From positions 1 to 32,709 of the forward strand of contig CAJCJH010000046.1 of the NCBI GenBank assembly GCA_903970615.1: 32,709 nucleotides of DNA. The letters run 5' to 3'. Below the pieces are notes generated by a model, which was not told the DNA's origin, did not search any database, and saw nothing but the letters and a program-made list of their open reading frames with translations. How positions within the stretch are numbered: the stretch's first letter is position 1; each line of letters begins with the position of its first letter. Below are positions 7,148 through 14,916 of this stretch, piece after piece. Source of the DNA: Rhodospirillales bacterium. GTDB lineage: Bacteria > Pseudomonadota > Gammaproteobacteria > Nevskiales > Nevskiaceae. The translations under genes were made by a program, and so were the position numbers.

Positions 7148-8656
7148 ATGACTCCTTCGATCCGCCATTCAACGGCCCATGCGACGCCCGATTCAGAAAC
7201 TGGCGCCGGCCACATCATCGAAACCGATATTCCCGCGCGGCTCGATCGCTTGCGCTGGGGCCGCTTTCATACGCTGGTGGTGATCGCACTCGGCATTACC
7301 TGGATTCTCGATGGTCTCGAAGTGACTCTGGCCGGTGCGATCTCCGGCGCGCTCAAGGCCAGCCCCAGCCTGCATTTGAGCGATGCGCAGATCGGCGAAT
7401 CGGCCAGCTTTTATCTAACCGGCGCAGTCGGCGGCGCGTTTCTGTTCGGCTGGCTCACCGATCGGCTCGGCCGCAAGAAGCTGTTCTTCGTCACGCTCGG
7501 GCTTTATTTACTCGCCACCGCGGCGACTGCGCTTTCGCCCAGCGCCAGGATGTTCATGCTGTTCCGCTTCCTCACCGGCGCCGGCATCGGCGGCGAATAC
7601 ACCGCGATCAATTCTGCGATTCAGGAACTGATCCCCGCGCGTTATCGCGGCCAGACCGATCTCGTCATCAACGGCAGTTTCTGGATCGGTGCTGCACTCG
7701 GCGCGCTGGGTGCGGTGCTGCTGTTGCAGCCGGGATTATTGCCGCCGGATATCGGCTGGCGTCTCGCCTTTGGCATCGGCGCGGTGCTCGGCGCGGTGAT
7801 TTTATTTCTGCGCAGTTTCCTGCCGGAAAGTCCGCGCTGGTTGATGCTGCATGGTCGTGTCGACGAGGCCGATGAAATTCTGAGCGCTATCGAAACGCAG
7901 GCGAATGATCGCCACAATAATTTGCCGAATAACTGGGAGGGTAATGCGTCAGCTGAGCCGCTGAAAAGTATCCGTCTGCGAGTCAGCGCACAAAATGTGG
8001 GCATGCTGCAAGTCACGCGCGCCCTGTTCAAAAGCTACCCGCAGCGTGCGGTCGTTGGCCTCGTGCTGATGTCTGCGCAGGCGTTTTTTTATAACGCGAT
8101 TTTCTTCACTTACGCGCTGGTGCTGGGCAAATTCTTCGGTGTGCCTTCCGCGCGTATCGGCTTTTATCTGCTGCCATTCGCGGCGGGTAATTTCCTCGGG
8201 CCGCTGTTGCTCGGCCGCTTTTTCGATTCGATCGGACGACGCCAGATGATGGCGCTGACCTATGGTTTGTCCGGCATCTTGCTGCTGATTACCGCCGAGC
8301 TTTTTGTCCACGGCCTGCTGGACGCCAGCGGCCAGACGATCGCCTGGACTATCGTGTTTTTCTTCGCATCGGCAGCGGCCAGTTCGGCTTATCTCACCAT
8401 CGGTGAAAGCTTTCCGCTGGAAGTGCGCGCGCTCGCCATCGCCGTGTTTTATGCGCTCGGCACCGCGCTCGGCGGCATCGCCGGTCCCGCATTATTCGCT
8501 GCGCTGATCGACACCGGCGAACGCAGTTCCATCGCCTGGGGCTATGCCTTTGGCGCTGCGCTGATGTTGATCGCCGCCGCAGTGGCTTGGCGTTTTGGAC
8601 TGGCCGGCGAACACCGCTCGCTGGAGGATCTGGCCGCGCCGATCGCAGGAGAATGA
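7148..8656 (+). CDS. MFS transporter (sugar/metabolite:H+ symporter type)
   Basis: A 502-residue inner-membrane carrier with about 12 membrane helices in two halves and a cytoplasmic loop near residues 235-290. Motif A appears as GWLTDRLGRKK after helix 2. FRFLTGAGIGGEY and PARYRGQ follow helix 4, and LPESPRWL closes the first half, which is the pattern of the sugar/metabolite transporter branch (PF00083/PF07690). An Asp in helix 1 (TWILDGLEV) is typical of proton-coupled members. The substrate cannot be told from sequence. A ~40-residue hydrophilic N-terminus precedes helix 1. There is only a weak ribosome site before the ATG (TTTTGAG). It reads divergently from the DoxX gene, with no following plus-strand gene for 600 bases. 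Confidence 0.93.
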   Translation: MTPSIRHSTAHATPDSETGAGHIIETDIPARLDRLRWGRFHTLVVIALGITWILDGLEVTLAGAISGALKASPSLHLSDAQIGESASFYLTGAVGGAFLFGWLTDRLGRKKLFFVTLGLYLLATAATALSPSARMFMLFRFLTGAGIGGEYTAINSAIQELIPARYRGQTDLVINGSFWIGAALGALGAVLLLQPGLLPPDIGWRLAFGIGAVLGAVILFLRSFLPESPRWLMLHGRVDEADEILSAIETQANDRHNNLPNNWEGNASAEPLKSIRLRVSAQNVGMLQVTRALFKSYPQRAVVGLVLMSAQAFFYNAIFFTYALVLGKFFGVPSARIGFYLLPFAAGNFLGPLLLGRFFDSIGRRQMMALTYGLSGILLLITAELFVHGLLDASGQTIAWTIVFFFASAAASSAYLTIGESFPLEVRALAIAVFYALGTALGGIAGPALFAALIDTGERSSIAWGYAFGAALMLIAAAVAWRFGLAGEHRSLEDLAAPIAGE

Positions 8657-8734
8657 ATGCGGAAAAGTTTGGATCAGGCCAATCGCGCTCAATCTAATCG
8701 ACTGACGGCCGGCCAGCATGGCCCCGGCTCAGGA

Positions 8735-8775
8735 CAAAAAATAGCGCCGATCACAGTTTCGTAACCGGCGCTATT
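8735..8775 (-). terminator. Terminator of the small lipoprotein gene
   Basis: A perfect 10-bp inverted repeat (AATAGCGCCG at 8740-8749 and CGGCGCTATT at 8766-8775) with a 16-base loop. On the minus strand the stem is followed by a T run. It lies just past the minus-strand lipoprotein stop at 8787. Because the stem ends in A/T pairs on both sides it could also slow transcripts leaving the MFS gene. Confidence 0.75.
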
Positions 8776-8786
8776 CGAGTTTCTGC

Positions 8787-9044
8787 TTAGCCGCCGGTCG
8801 CGCCACCCGAAGTGCCGCCGGTCATTTCGCCGCTGGTGCCGCCGCCGGAAGTTCCGCCGGTGGTGTCGGCAGGTGCCATCGTCGGCGATGCAGTCATCGC
8901 CGGCGCGGCCATCGCGCTGCCGGATGTTCCGCCGCCGCTGGGGGACGACGACATGCTGCTGCTATTGCAGGCGCCAAGGCCGCCAAGCACGCCAACGATT
9001 GCGACTGCGCCAACCCAACGGATGCTGCTTTTGATCTGCTTCAT
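8787..9044 (-). CDS. Small Gly/Ser/Thr-rich lipoprotein
   Basis: An 85-residue predicted lipoprotein. It has a basic N-terminus (MKQIKSSIRW), a hydrophobic stretch, and a lipobox GLGAC with the lipidated Cys at residue 26. The mature part is low-complexity: SSSMSSSPSGGG, a Met/Ala/Pro/Thr section, then repeated TGGTSGG-like units to the end. The next residue after Cys is Asn, not Asp, which by the E. coli rule favours outer-membrane sorting. A strong ribosome site (AGGAGT, 6 bases before ATG) and a clear terminator support real expression. No family is recognised and the function is unknown. Its tail composition echoes the C-terminal linker of the S53 peptidase at 2910-5903. Confidence 0.8.
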   Translation of the reverse strand: MKQIKSSIRWVGAVAIVGVLGGLGACNSSSMSSSPSGGGTSGSAMAAPAMTASPTMAPADTTGGTSGGGTSGEMTGGTSGGATGG

Positions 9045-9118
9045 TCGATACTCCTGGGCAAAATACTATGGTGAAAAGTCACTCATCTTCGACTTTCTGG
9101 GATGATGCGACAGTGAAA

Positions 9119-9202
9119 CCGGTTAAAAGGTCGCGAGTGAAGTCTACATTGCCGGTTGATCGGGATGGAAATGGCGTGCTGAATGGCGCGAATTTTAACC
9201 GG
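9119..9202. repeat. Separated 10-bp inverted repeat in the lipoprotein/YkgJ intergenic region
   Basis: CCGGTTAAAA at 9119-9128 is exactly complementary in inverted order to TTTTAACCGG at 9193-9202, with 64 bases between. It lies in the non-coding stretch between two divergent genes. Possible roles are a pair of operator half-sites or a structured leader; nothing decides between them and chance. Confidence 0.35.
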
Positions 9203-9290
9203 CGGATTGGCTGGATGCGCACTTCGAGGCAACCAAACTCACATCATCGGCAAGCTCGCCAAGCCGCCGAATCTATCGCGGATTTGAACG

Positions 9291-9566
9291 ATGCAGTGCC
9301 GTAGCGGTTGTGGCGCCTGTTGTATCGCACCGTCCATTTCCTCGCCGATTCCGGGCATGCCCGAAGGCAAGCCGGCGGGTGTGCGCTGCGTGCAATTACG
9401 GGAGGATTCGAGCTGTGCGATTTTCAACGACCCGCGCCGCCCGAAAGTCTGCGCGGGCCTGCAGGCGATACCGGAAATGTGCGGCGGCGGCATTGGCGTA
9501 CCAGCGCGCGAATTCGCGTTGAATTACCTGCAAATGCTGGAACTGGCGACGATGCCTGCGGTTTGA
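9291..9566 (+). CDS. YkgJ family cysteine cluster protein
   Basis: A 91-residue protein of the YkgJ / Fe-S-type cysteine cluster family, thought to bind zinc or an iron-sulfur cluster. The signature is clear: CRSGCGACC at residues 3-11, [19 protein letters not shown] in the middle, then SSCAIF, PKVCAGL and EMCGG. All the usual cysteines are present, and the length is normal for the short members. The start ATG at 9291 is fixed by the family N-terminus; the ribosome site is weak. It stands alone, divergent from the lipoprotein and convergent with the ABC-F gene. The precise role is unknown for the family. Confidence 0.9.
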   Translation: MQCRSGCGACCIAPSISSPIPGMPEGKPAGVRCVQLREDSSCAIFNDPRRPKVCAGLQAIPEMCGGGIGVPAREFALNYLQMLELATMPAV

Positions 9567-9713
9567 AGGATCGCAAAACCTGGCGCTTGGCGCGTGCGTA
9601 ATCGGTGCCTGCAACGTCGCTGATCACCAGCGCTTGCATAGGCTTGAATCCCCGGATCATTGGCAGGTCACCAGCAAATTCCAGGCAGCATCTTCAGGTG
9701 CTTGCGGCCGCTT

Positions 9714-11615
9714 TTATGAACTGAGTGTTTGAATCTGCTCGGTCGCTTCCAGCCATTCTTCTTCGCTGCCGCCGAGCTGCTTTTTCAGTTCGCCTTGCCT
9801 GCGCGTCGCCGTTGCCAGATCCGTACCGCGTGCGGTTTCGTAAATCGCCGGGTCGGCAAGTTGCTGCTCGATCGCGGCGAGTTCTTTTTGCAGCTTCGCC
9901 ATTTTCGCTTCGAGCTTGCGAACGCTGTCTTGCAAAGGCTTCAACTGCGCGCGCACATCCGCGCTGGCGCGGCGTTGATCCTTGGCCGAATTTTTCGACG
10001 AATTTCGCTCGCCATTTTTTGTCGAGGGTTTGGAGCTGCCGTTGAGATCGCGCGAGTTCAGCCACTTCGCGTAATCATCCAGGTCGCCGTCGAAATCGAC
10101 ACAACGACCTTCCGCCACCAGCCAGAGTTTTTCGCAGGTGCTGGTGAGCAGATGCCGGTCATGCGAAACCACGACGACCGCGCCGGTGAAATCCATCAGC
10201 GCGCTTTCGAGCGCGTGACGCATGTCGAGATCGAGATGGTTGGTCGGCTCGTCGAGCAGCAGAAGATTCGGCCGTTGATACACCACCATCGCCAGCGCCA
10301 GTCGCGCTTTTTCGCCGCCGGAAAACGGCTCGACGGCTTCAAATGCACGATCGCCCTTGAAGTTGAAGCCGCCAAGAAAAGTACGCAGGTTCTGCTCGGT
10401 GGCTTTCGGATCGAGCCGCCGCAGATGCAGCATCGGCGAGGCTTTTGGATCAAGACTGTCGGTGGTGTGCTGCGCGAAATAGCCGACGCGCAGATAAGGA
10501 TCGCGCATCATCTTGCCGGCGATCGGCGGCAGCGCGCCGGCGATGGTTTGCACCAGCGTGGATTTACCCGCGCCGTTCGGCCCGAGCAGGCCGATGCGTT
10601 CGCCGGGCGCGATCAGCACGCGCAGGTTTTTCAGGATGATCTGGGTGTCGTAGCCGGCATCGATTTCATCGAAACGCACCAGCGGCGAGGGCAGGCGATC
10701 CGGCTCCGGAAACTCGAATGAAAATTCCGAATCGGCATGCACGGCGGCGACCAGTTCCATCCGCTCCAGCGCTTTCACGCGGCTCTGCGCCTGTGTCGCG
10801 CGATTGGCCGATGCACGGAAGCGATTGATGAACTTTTGCAAGTGCGCGATCTCGCGCTGCTGCTTCACATAAGCGCCGGCTTGCAGCGTCAGCCGTTCGG
10901 CGCGCTGGCGTTCGAACTGCGAATAATTGCCGGTGTACAGCGTCGCCTTGGTGCCTTCGAGATGCACGGTGTGCGTGCAGATCGCATCGAGAAATTCGCG
11001 GTCGTGCGAAATCACCAGCAAGGTGCCGGGATAACTCACCAGCCAGCTTTGCAGCCAGATTACGGCGTCGAGATCGAGATGATTGGTCGGCTCGTCCAGC
11101 AGCAACAAATCCGAGCGGCACATCAGCGCGCGCGCCAGATTCAAACGCATGCGCCAGCCGCCGGAAAAGCTGGCAACGGCGCGGTTCTGCGCTTCCTGCG
11201 AAAAGCCCAGGCCATGCAGTAGGCTGGCTGCGCGCGCACGCGCCGAGTAACCGCCGATGATGTTGAGACGCTCGTGAATGGAGCTGATGTCTTCGATGTC
11301 TTCGGTGTCTTCGGCGATCGTCAACCGGCGTTCCAGATCGCGCAGCTCGACATCGCCATCGAGCGCGAATTCGATGGCGAGATCGGGCAAGCCGGGCGTG
11401 TCCTGCGCGACGGTGGCAATCGCAATGTTTTTCAGCACCGAAAGATTGCCCTTGTCGGCCGCGAGATGGCCGAGAATCGCGGCGAACAGCGTCGACTTGC
11501 CGGTGCCATTGCGGCCGACGATGCCGACGTGCCAGCCGGCGTGCATCGTCAGCGTGGCGTCTTCGAGCAGCGCGCGCGAACCGCGGCGCAAGGTGAGTGC
11601 GTTGAGGGAAATCAT
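9714..11615 (-). CDS. yheS: ABC-F family ATPase, YheS type
   Basis: A 633-residue soluble tandem ATP-binding-cassette protein, close in length and pattern to E. coli YheS. ABC-F proteins bind the ribosomal E site and modulate translation rather than transporting anything. First cassette: Walker A GRNGTGKS at residues 34-41, signature FSGGWRMRL, Walker B LLLLDEPTNHLD. A ribosome-facing linker follows (QRAERLTLQ...QAQSRVKALERMELVA). Second cassette: GPNGAGKS, FSGGEKARL, LLLLDEPTNHLD. The C-terminal ~100 residues form a charged coiled coil. The ATG at 11615 (MISLNALTLRRG) matches the family start; an upstream ATG at 11660 would add 15 unrelated residues. It is convergent with YkgJ and divergent from the ferritin-like gene. 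Confidence 0.95.
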   Translation of the reverse strand: MISLNALTLRRGSRALLEDATLTMHAGWHVGIVGRNGTGKSTLFAAILGHLAADKGNLSVLKNIAIATVAQDTPGLPDLAIEFALDGDVELRDLERRLTIAEDTEDIEDISSIHERLNIIGGYSARARAASLLHGLGFSQEAQNRAVASFSGGWRMRLNLARALMCRSDLLLLDEPTNHLDLDAVIWLQSWLVSYPGTLLVISHDREFLDAICTHTVHLEGTKATLYTGNYSQFERQRAERLTLQAGAYVKQQREIAHLQKFINRFRASANRATQAQSRVKALERMELVAAVHADSEFSFEFPEPDRLPSPLVRFDEIDAGYDTQIILKNLRVLIAPGERIGLLGPNGAGKSTLVQTIAGALPPIAGKMMRDPYLRVGYFAQHTTDSLDPKASPMLHLRRLDPKATEQNLRTFLGGFNFKGDRAFEAVEPFSGGEKARLALAMVVYQRPNLLLLDEPTNHLDLDMRHALESALMDFTGAVVVVSHDRHLLTSTCEKLWLVAEGRCVDFDGDLDDYAKWLNSRDLNGSSKPSTKNGERNSSKNSAKDQRRASADVRAQLKPLQDSVRKLEAKMAKLQKELAAIEQQLADPAIYETARGTDLATATRRQGELKKQLGGSEEEWLEATEQIQTLSS

Positions 11616-11866
11616 CGGCGCGCAGTTTAACGGTCTGCTGCACGGAATGTTGCGCTGCACATGGCGTTGATGGGGAACGCTGGAAGGCGGCGGCGGTCGT
11701 AGCCTCGAAACCGGCGCTGGCTGCCAGCGCTGAAATTGCGGGCACTGCTTCGAGTTGCGGTACAGGCTTGCCTTATCAACCGTACAAATTCATTCGTTCG
11801 TTCCTTAGCCCGCGATGAGCGAAACGATTCCGCAGCAACATCAACCGATCAACCCTGGAGGGTTTT

Positions 11867-12478
11867 ATGGCAGACGCCACCGACAATCCGCAGACCAGCA
11901 AGAAGCCCTTGCTGACCGACATCAACACACTGCGCGAGCGCGCCCGCGCGCACCTGCGCGATGGCGCGGTGACGCAGGGCTATCGCGGCGACCGCGAGAA
12001 AGTCATCAGCCTGCTGAACGAGGCACTGGCGACCGAAATCGTCTGCACCTTGCGTTATCGCTATCACTACTACATGGCGTCCGGCATCAACGCGAAAAGC
12101 ATCGCAGCGGAATTTCTGGAGCATGCCAACGAGGAGCAGGCGCATTCGGATTTGCTGGCCAAGCGCATCACTCAACTCGGCGGCAAGCCCAACTTCAATC
12201 CGGAAGGCTTGACCACGCGCTCGCATGCGGAATATGTCGAAGGCGACAGCCTGGTCGAGATGATCGAGGAAAATCTGGTGGCCGAGCGCATCGCCATCGA
12301 TTCGTATCGTGAAGCCGTGCAATACATCGGCGATGACGACCCGACTTCGCGCCGCGTGCTCGAAGATATTTTGGCGCAGGAAGAAGAGCACGCCGAAGAC
12401 CTCGGCACTATGCTTGAAGACCTCGGCCGCAAAGGCGAGCCGAGTGAGGTTGCGCTGAAGGCGGCGAAAAAGCGCTAG
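11867..12478 (+). CDS. Ferritin-like/bacterioferritin-type di-iron protein
   Basis: A 203-residue four-helix-bundle protein with a ferroxidase-like ligand set: Glu57 (ATEIV), Glu90-x-x-His93 (EEQAH), Glu140 (VAERIA) and Glu172-x-x-His175 (EEEHAED). The spacing is that of the bacterioferritin/ferritin-like group. Expected role: iron oxidation and storage, protecting against iron-driven oxidative damage. The N-terminal ~40 residues are polar and precede the bundle. A very good ribosome site (GGAGGG, 6 bases from ATG) and a strong terminator at 12522-12549 suggest an abundant single-gene transcript. No heme-binding Met was assigned, so classical heme-containing Bfr is not proven. Confidence 0.9.
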   Translation: MADATDNPQTSKKPLLTDINTLRERARAHLRDGAVTQGYRGDREKVISLLNEALATEIVCTLRYRYHYYMASGINAKSIAAEFLEHANEEQAHSDLLAKRITQLGGKPNFNPEGLTTRSHAEYVEGDSLVEMIEENLVAERIAIDSYREAVQYIGDDDPTSRRVLEDILAQEEEHAEDLGTMLEDLGRKGEPSEVALKAAKKR

Positions 12479-12521
12479 GTCAAGGCGCTCGCCTTTGCTT
12501 GCCGGTTGACCGCTCGGTATC

Positions 12522-12550
12522 AAAAACGGGAGCCGAAGCTCCCGTTTTTT
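12522..12550. terminator. Bidirectional Rho-independent terminator between ferritin-like and pirin genes
   Basis: A perfect 12-bp stem AAAAACGGGAGC / GCTCCCGTTTTT with a CGAA loop at 12534-12537. A T run follows on the plus strand and (by symmetry) on the minus strand. It sits 43 bases after the ferritin-like stop and 19 bases after the end of the pirin gene on the other strand, so it can serve both. Confidence 0.95.
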
Positions 12551-12568
12551 GCGACGCTTAAACGTTTT

Positions 12569-13453
12569 TTATACTGCGCTTTTCGAGAACTCGCCCGACT
12601 GATAATCGCGCATCGCCTGCTCGATTTCCTCGCGCGTATTCATCACGAATGGGCCGTATTGAACTACCGGCTCATTCAGCGCACGCGCCGCCAGCAAGAT
12701 GAAGCGCACTCCCGCTGTGCTCGCGGTGACGCGAACCTCATCGCCAGCCGAAAGCACGCCTGCAGCTTGCGTCGGCAACATTTTTCCGCCGACTTCAAGG
12801 CTGCCTTCGTAGGCATATAGGAAGACGTTGTGACTGGCGTCGACGGCGTGACTAAAGTTGGCGCCCGCCGGCAATTCAACATCGATAAACAAGGGATCGG
12901 TAGTGACGCGCCGCTCGGCGTTGTTGATTGGCCCGGAAATTTTATGGCCGTCTGCATCGAGGCTACCGGCGATCACTTTTACTTTCGCGCCGCTGCTTAA
13001 AGTCGTCTGCGGAATCTCGCTTGCGGGGATATCCCGATAAGCCGCCGGCTTCATTTTTTCACGCGCCGGCAGATTGATCCAGAGCTGGAATCCGCGCATG
13101 CGTCCGCTTTCCTGCAGCGGCATTTCCGAATGCACGACGCCGCGGCCGGCGGTCATCCACTGCACCGAACCGGGGCCGAGATCGCCGACGTTGCCGAGAT
13201 GATCGCGGTGCTGCATGCGGCCGTCGATCATGTACGTCACCGTCTCGAAACCGCGGTGCGGATGCGGCGGAAAACCGGCGATGTAATCGCCCGGATTGTC
13301 GGTGCCGAATTCATCCAGCATCAGGAAAGGATCGACCCGCAGATTCGCCTGTGAGCCGATGCTGCGCCGCAGTTTCACGCCCGCGCCATCGGAAGTCGCA
13401 ATACCCGGAATCACGCGCTGTAGCTGGCGAATTGTCGATGAAGTTGTGGTCAT
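12569..13453 (-). CDS. Pirin family protein
   Basis: A 294-residue bicupin protein of the pirin family. The metal ligands are visible: His64 and His66 in PPHPHRGFET, and His108 and Glu110 in GVVHSEMP, the same set as in characterised pirins (some are quercetinases, others redox-sensing regulators). LRRSIG and DPFLMLDEFG precede them as expected; QLWINLP and the C-terminal cupin follow. The start at 13453 (MTTTSSTIRQ) is used, with GGAAGAT upstream; a longer frame to 13534 would add 27 non-family residues. It is the last gene of a probable operon with YceI and the RutE-like reductase. Iron binding is an inference from the ligands. Confidence 0.93.
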   Translation of the reverse strand: MTTTSSTIRQLQRVIPGIATSDGAGVKLRRSIGSQANLRVDPFLMLDEFGTDNPGDYIAGFPPHPHRGFETVTYMIDGRMQHRDHLGNVGDLGPGSVQWMTAGRGVVHSEMPLQESGRMRGFQLWINLPAREKMKPAAYRDIPASEIPQTTLSSGAKVKVIAGSLDADGHKISGPINNAERRVTTDPLFIDVELPAGANFSHAVDASHNVFLYAYEGSLEVGGKMLPTQAAGVLSAGDEVRVTASTAGVRFILLAARALNEPVVQYGPFVMNTREEIEQAMRDYQSGEFSKSAV

Positions 13454-13533
13454 ATTGATCTTCCGTTTGCTGTGAAAACCGATCTTGTGCCCCGCGCAAG
13501 CCGCCCACTGAGGAACCTTTGCGCAATCCGCCA

Positions 13534-14127
13534 TTACTCGGCTTTCGGGCCGAGCGCCTCCGCGGTGATGTTGAGCTTGATCTGGTCGCTGACGTTCGGC
13601 ACATACGCGCCGACGCCGAAGTCCGACCGCTTCAAAGTGCCGGTGGCATTGATGCCGACATCCGCTGCCTTGACGATCGGATTCACGCCGACCTTGTTGA
13701 TCGTCACTGCCAGCGTCACCGGCTTGGTCACGCCATGCACGGTGAGGTCGCCGGTCACGCTGAAGTGATTTTTGCCGGCGGACTTCTTGATCTGCGTGCT
13801 TTTGAAGGTGATGTCCGGATACTTCGCCGCATCGAAGAAATCCGCACTCTTCAGATGTTCATCGAGCTTGTCGACATTGGTGTTGAGGCCATCGAGCGGA
13901 ATGCTCACTTCAACGCTGGATTGGGTCGGATGTTTTTCATCCCACTTCAAGCTGCCGCTGATGTTCTTGAAGTCCGCCGTCGGATTCGAGAAGCCGAAAT
14001 GGTTCCAGCTGAACAGCACCTGTGTATGGCCGCTGTCGATGCTGTAGTCCACCGGCTCGGCGGAGGCTGCGAGCGAAGCGCCGGCGAACAAGGCTGCGAT
14101 GATCGGAGTACGGAACGAGTGCGTCAT
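13534..14127 (-). CDS. YceI family periplasmic lipid-binding protein
   Basis: A 197-residue exported protein. Residues 1-23 are a signal peptide (ALFAGASLAASA, then EPVDY). The mature part is a YceI-type lipocalin-like barrel: YSIDSGHTQVLFSWNHFGF at the start, KSADFFDAAKYPDITFKS in the middle, LTVHGVTKPVTL, and RSDFGVGAYVPNVSDQI near the end. The family binds polyisoprenoid or amide lipids in the periplasm. AAGGAAAA precedes the ATG at a good distance. The gene lies 63 bases after the RutE-like gene and 80 bases before pirin, all on the minus strand. Confidence 0.95.
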   Translation of the reverse strand: MTHSFRTPIIAALFAGASLAASAEPVDYSIDSGHTQVLFSWNHFGFSNPTADFKNISGSLKWDEKHPTQSSVEVSIPLDGLNTNVDKLDEHLKSADFFDAAKYPDITFKSTQIKKSAGKNHFSVTGDLTVHGVTKPVTLAVTINKVGVNPIVKAADVGINATGTLKRSDFGVGAYVPNVSDQIKLNITAEALGPKAE

Positions 14128-14190
14128 TGAAGTTTTCCTTTTTGGAATCGATTGAAATTGAGAGGGTTGAAAAGCTTTGAGGAGTGCGAT

Positions 14191-14805
14191 TCAGGCGATC
14201 TTTGCGGCTTCGGCGAAATCCAGCCGTGGACTGCGCGGATACAAATCCTTGCTCGCATCGCCGTAACCGAGATTGATCAGGAAATTGCTCTTCCAGGCGG
14301 TGCCGTTGAAAAAGATTTCATCGACCTTGGCCTTGTCGAAACCCGACATCGGCCCGGTATCCAGTCCTAGCGCGCGTGCGGCCAGAATCAAATAAGCACC
14401 CTGCAAAATGCCGTTGCGCGTGCCGCCATCGTCGATCATCGCTGGGTTGCCGGCGAACCAGCTGCGCGCATCCGCGTGCGGAAACTGCCTCGGCAACTGC
14501 TCATAAAATTCGTAGTCGATGGCGACGATCGCGGTCACCGGCGCGGCCATCGTCTTCGCCAGATTGCCGGGCGCGAGCGCAGGCTTGAGCTGCTCTTTGG
14601 CAGCCGAAGATTTCACGAAGACGATCCGCGCGGGCTGGCAGTTCGCCGAGGTCGGTCCCCATTTATAAAGTTCATACAGCTCGTGAATCTGCGCGTCTGT
14701 GACTTCGCGCGGCAGCCAGGCGTTATAGGTGCGCGCGCTACGGAACAGCTGGTCCAGCGCGGCTGCGCTCAATGGGCTGTGCGGATGCGTTGTCGTCTCG
14801 CTCAT
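14191..14805 (-). CDS. rutE: RutE-like malonic semialdehyde reductase (nitroreductase family)
   Basis: A 204-residue FMN-dependent nitroreductase-fold protein that resembles E. coli RutE along its whole length: [82 protein letters not shown] and FLINLGYGD. RutE reduces malonic semialdehyde to 3-hydroxypropionate in pyrimidine breakdown. No other rut gene is in the window, so here it may act on other carbonyl or nitro substrates. The start at 14805 follows AGGAGC at 7 bases. It is the first gene of a likely operon (rutE-yceI-pirin) and is divergent from a LysR regulator. Confidence 0.93.
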   Translation of the reverse strand: MSETTTHPHSPLSAAALDQLFRSARTYNAWLPREVTDAQIHELYELYKWGPTSANCQPARIVFVKSSAAKEQLKPALAPGNLAKTMAAPVTAIVAIDYEFYEQLPRQFPHADARSWFAGNPAMIDDGGTRNGILQGAYLILAARALGLDTGPMSGFDKAKVDEIFFNGTAWKSNFLINLGYGDASKDLYPRSPRLDFAEAAKIA

Positions 14806-14889
14806 GCGTTTGCTCCTGGTGATGAATGTGAAGCACGTATTAGGCACTTGTAGGATTCGATTGAAAAGCCAAATATATCGGCCATATCC

Positions 14890-14904
14890 ATCGAATCATT
14901 CGAT
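14890..14904. promoter_or_regulatory. Candidate LysR-type binding site (T-N11-A palindrome)
   Basis: ATCGAA-TCA-TTCGAT is a perfect 6-bp inverted repeat with a 3-base spacer and contains the T-N11-A pattern of LysR-type operators. It lies 12 bases before the LysR gene start, in the 111-base divergent region with rutE. A related half-site (GATTCGAT) occurs near 14853. The position suggests autorepression plus control of the divergent operon. Confidence 0.55.
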
Positions 14905-14916
14905 CAAGACAACGCG

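Noticed and set aside
9424-9660. 78-aa minus-strand frame downstream of the ABC-F gene
   Set aside because: Mostly antisense to the well-supported YkgJ-type gene and Arg-rich; no family resemblance.
11286-11312. Three 9-base tandem repeats in the ABC-F gene (EDTEDIEDI)
   Set aside because: The matching region of YheS has about the same length, so this is ordinary sequence drift, not an inserted minisatellite.
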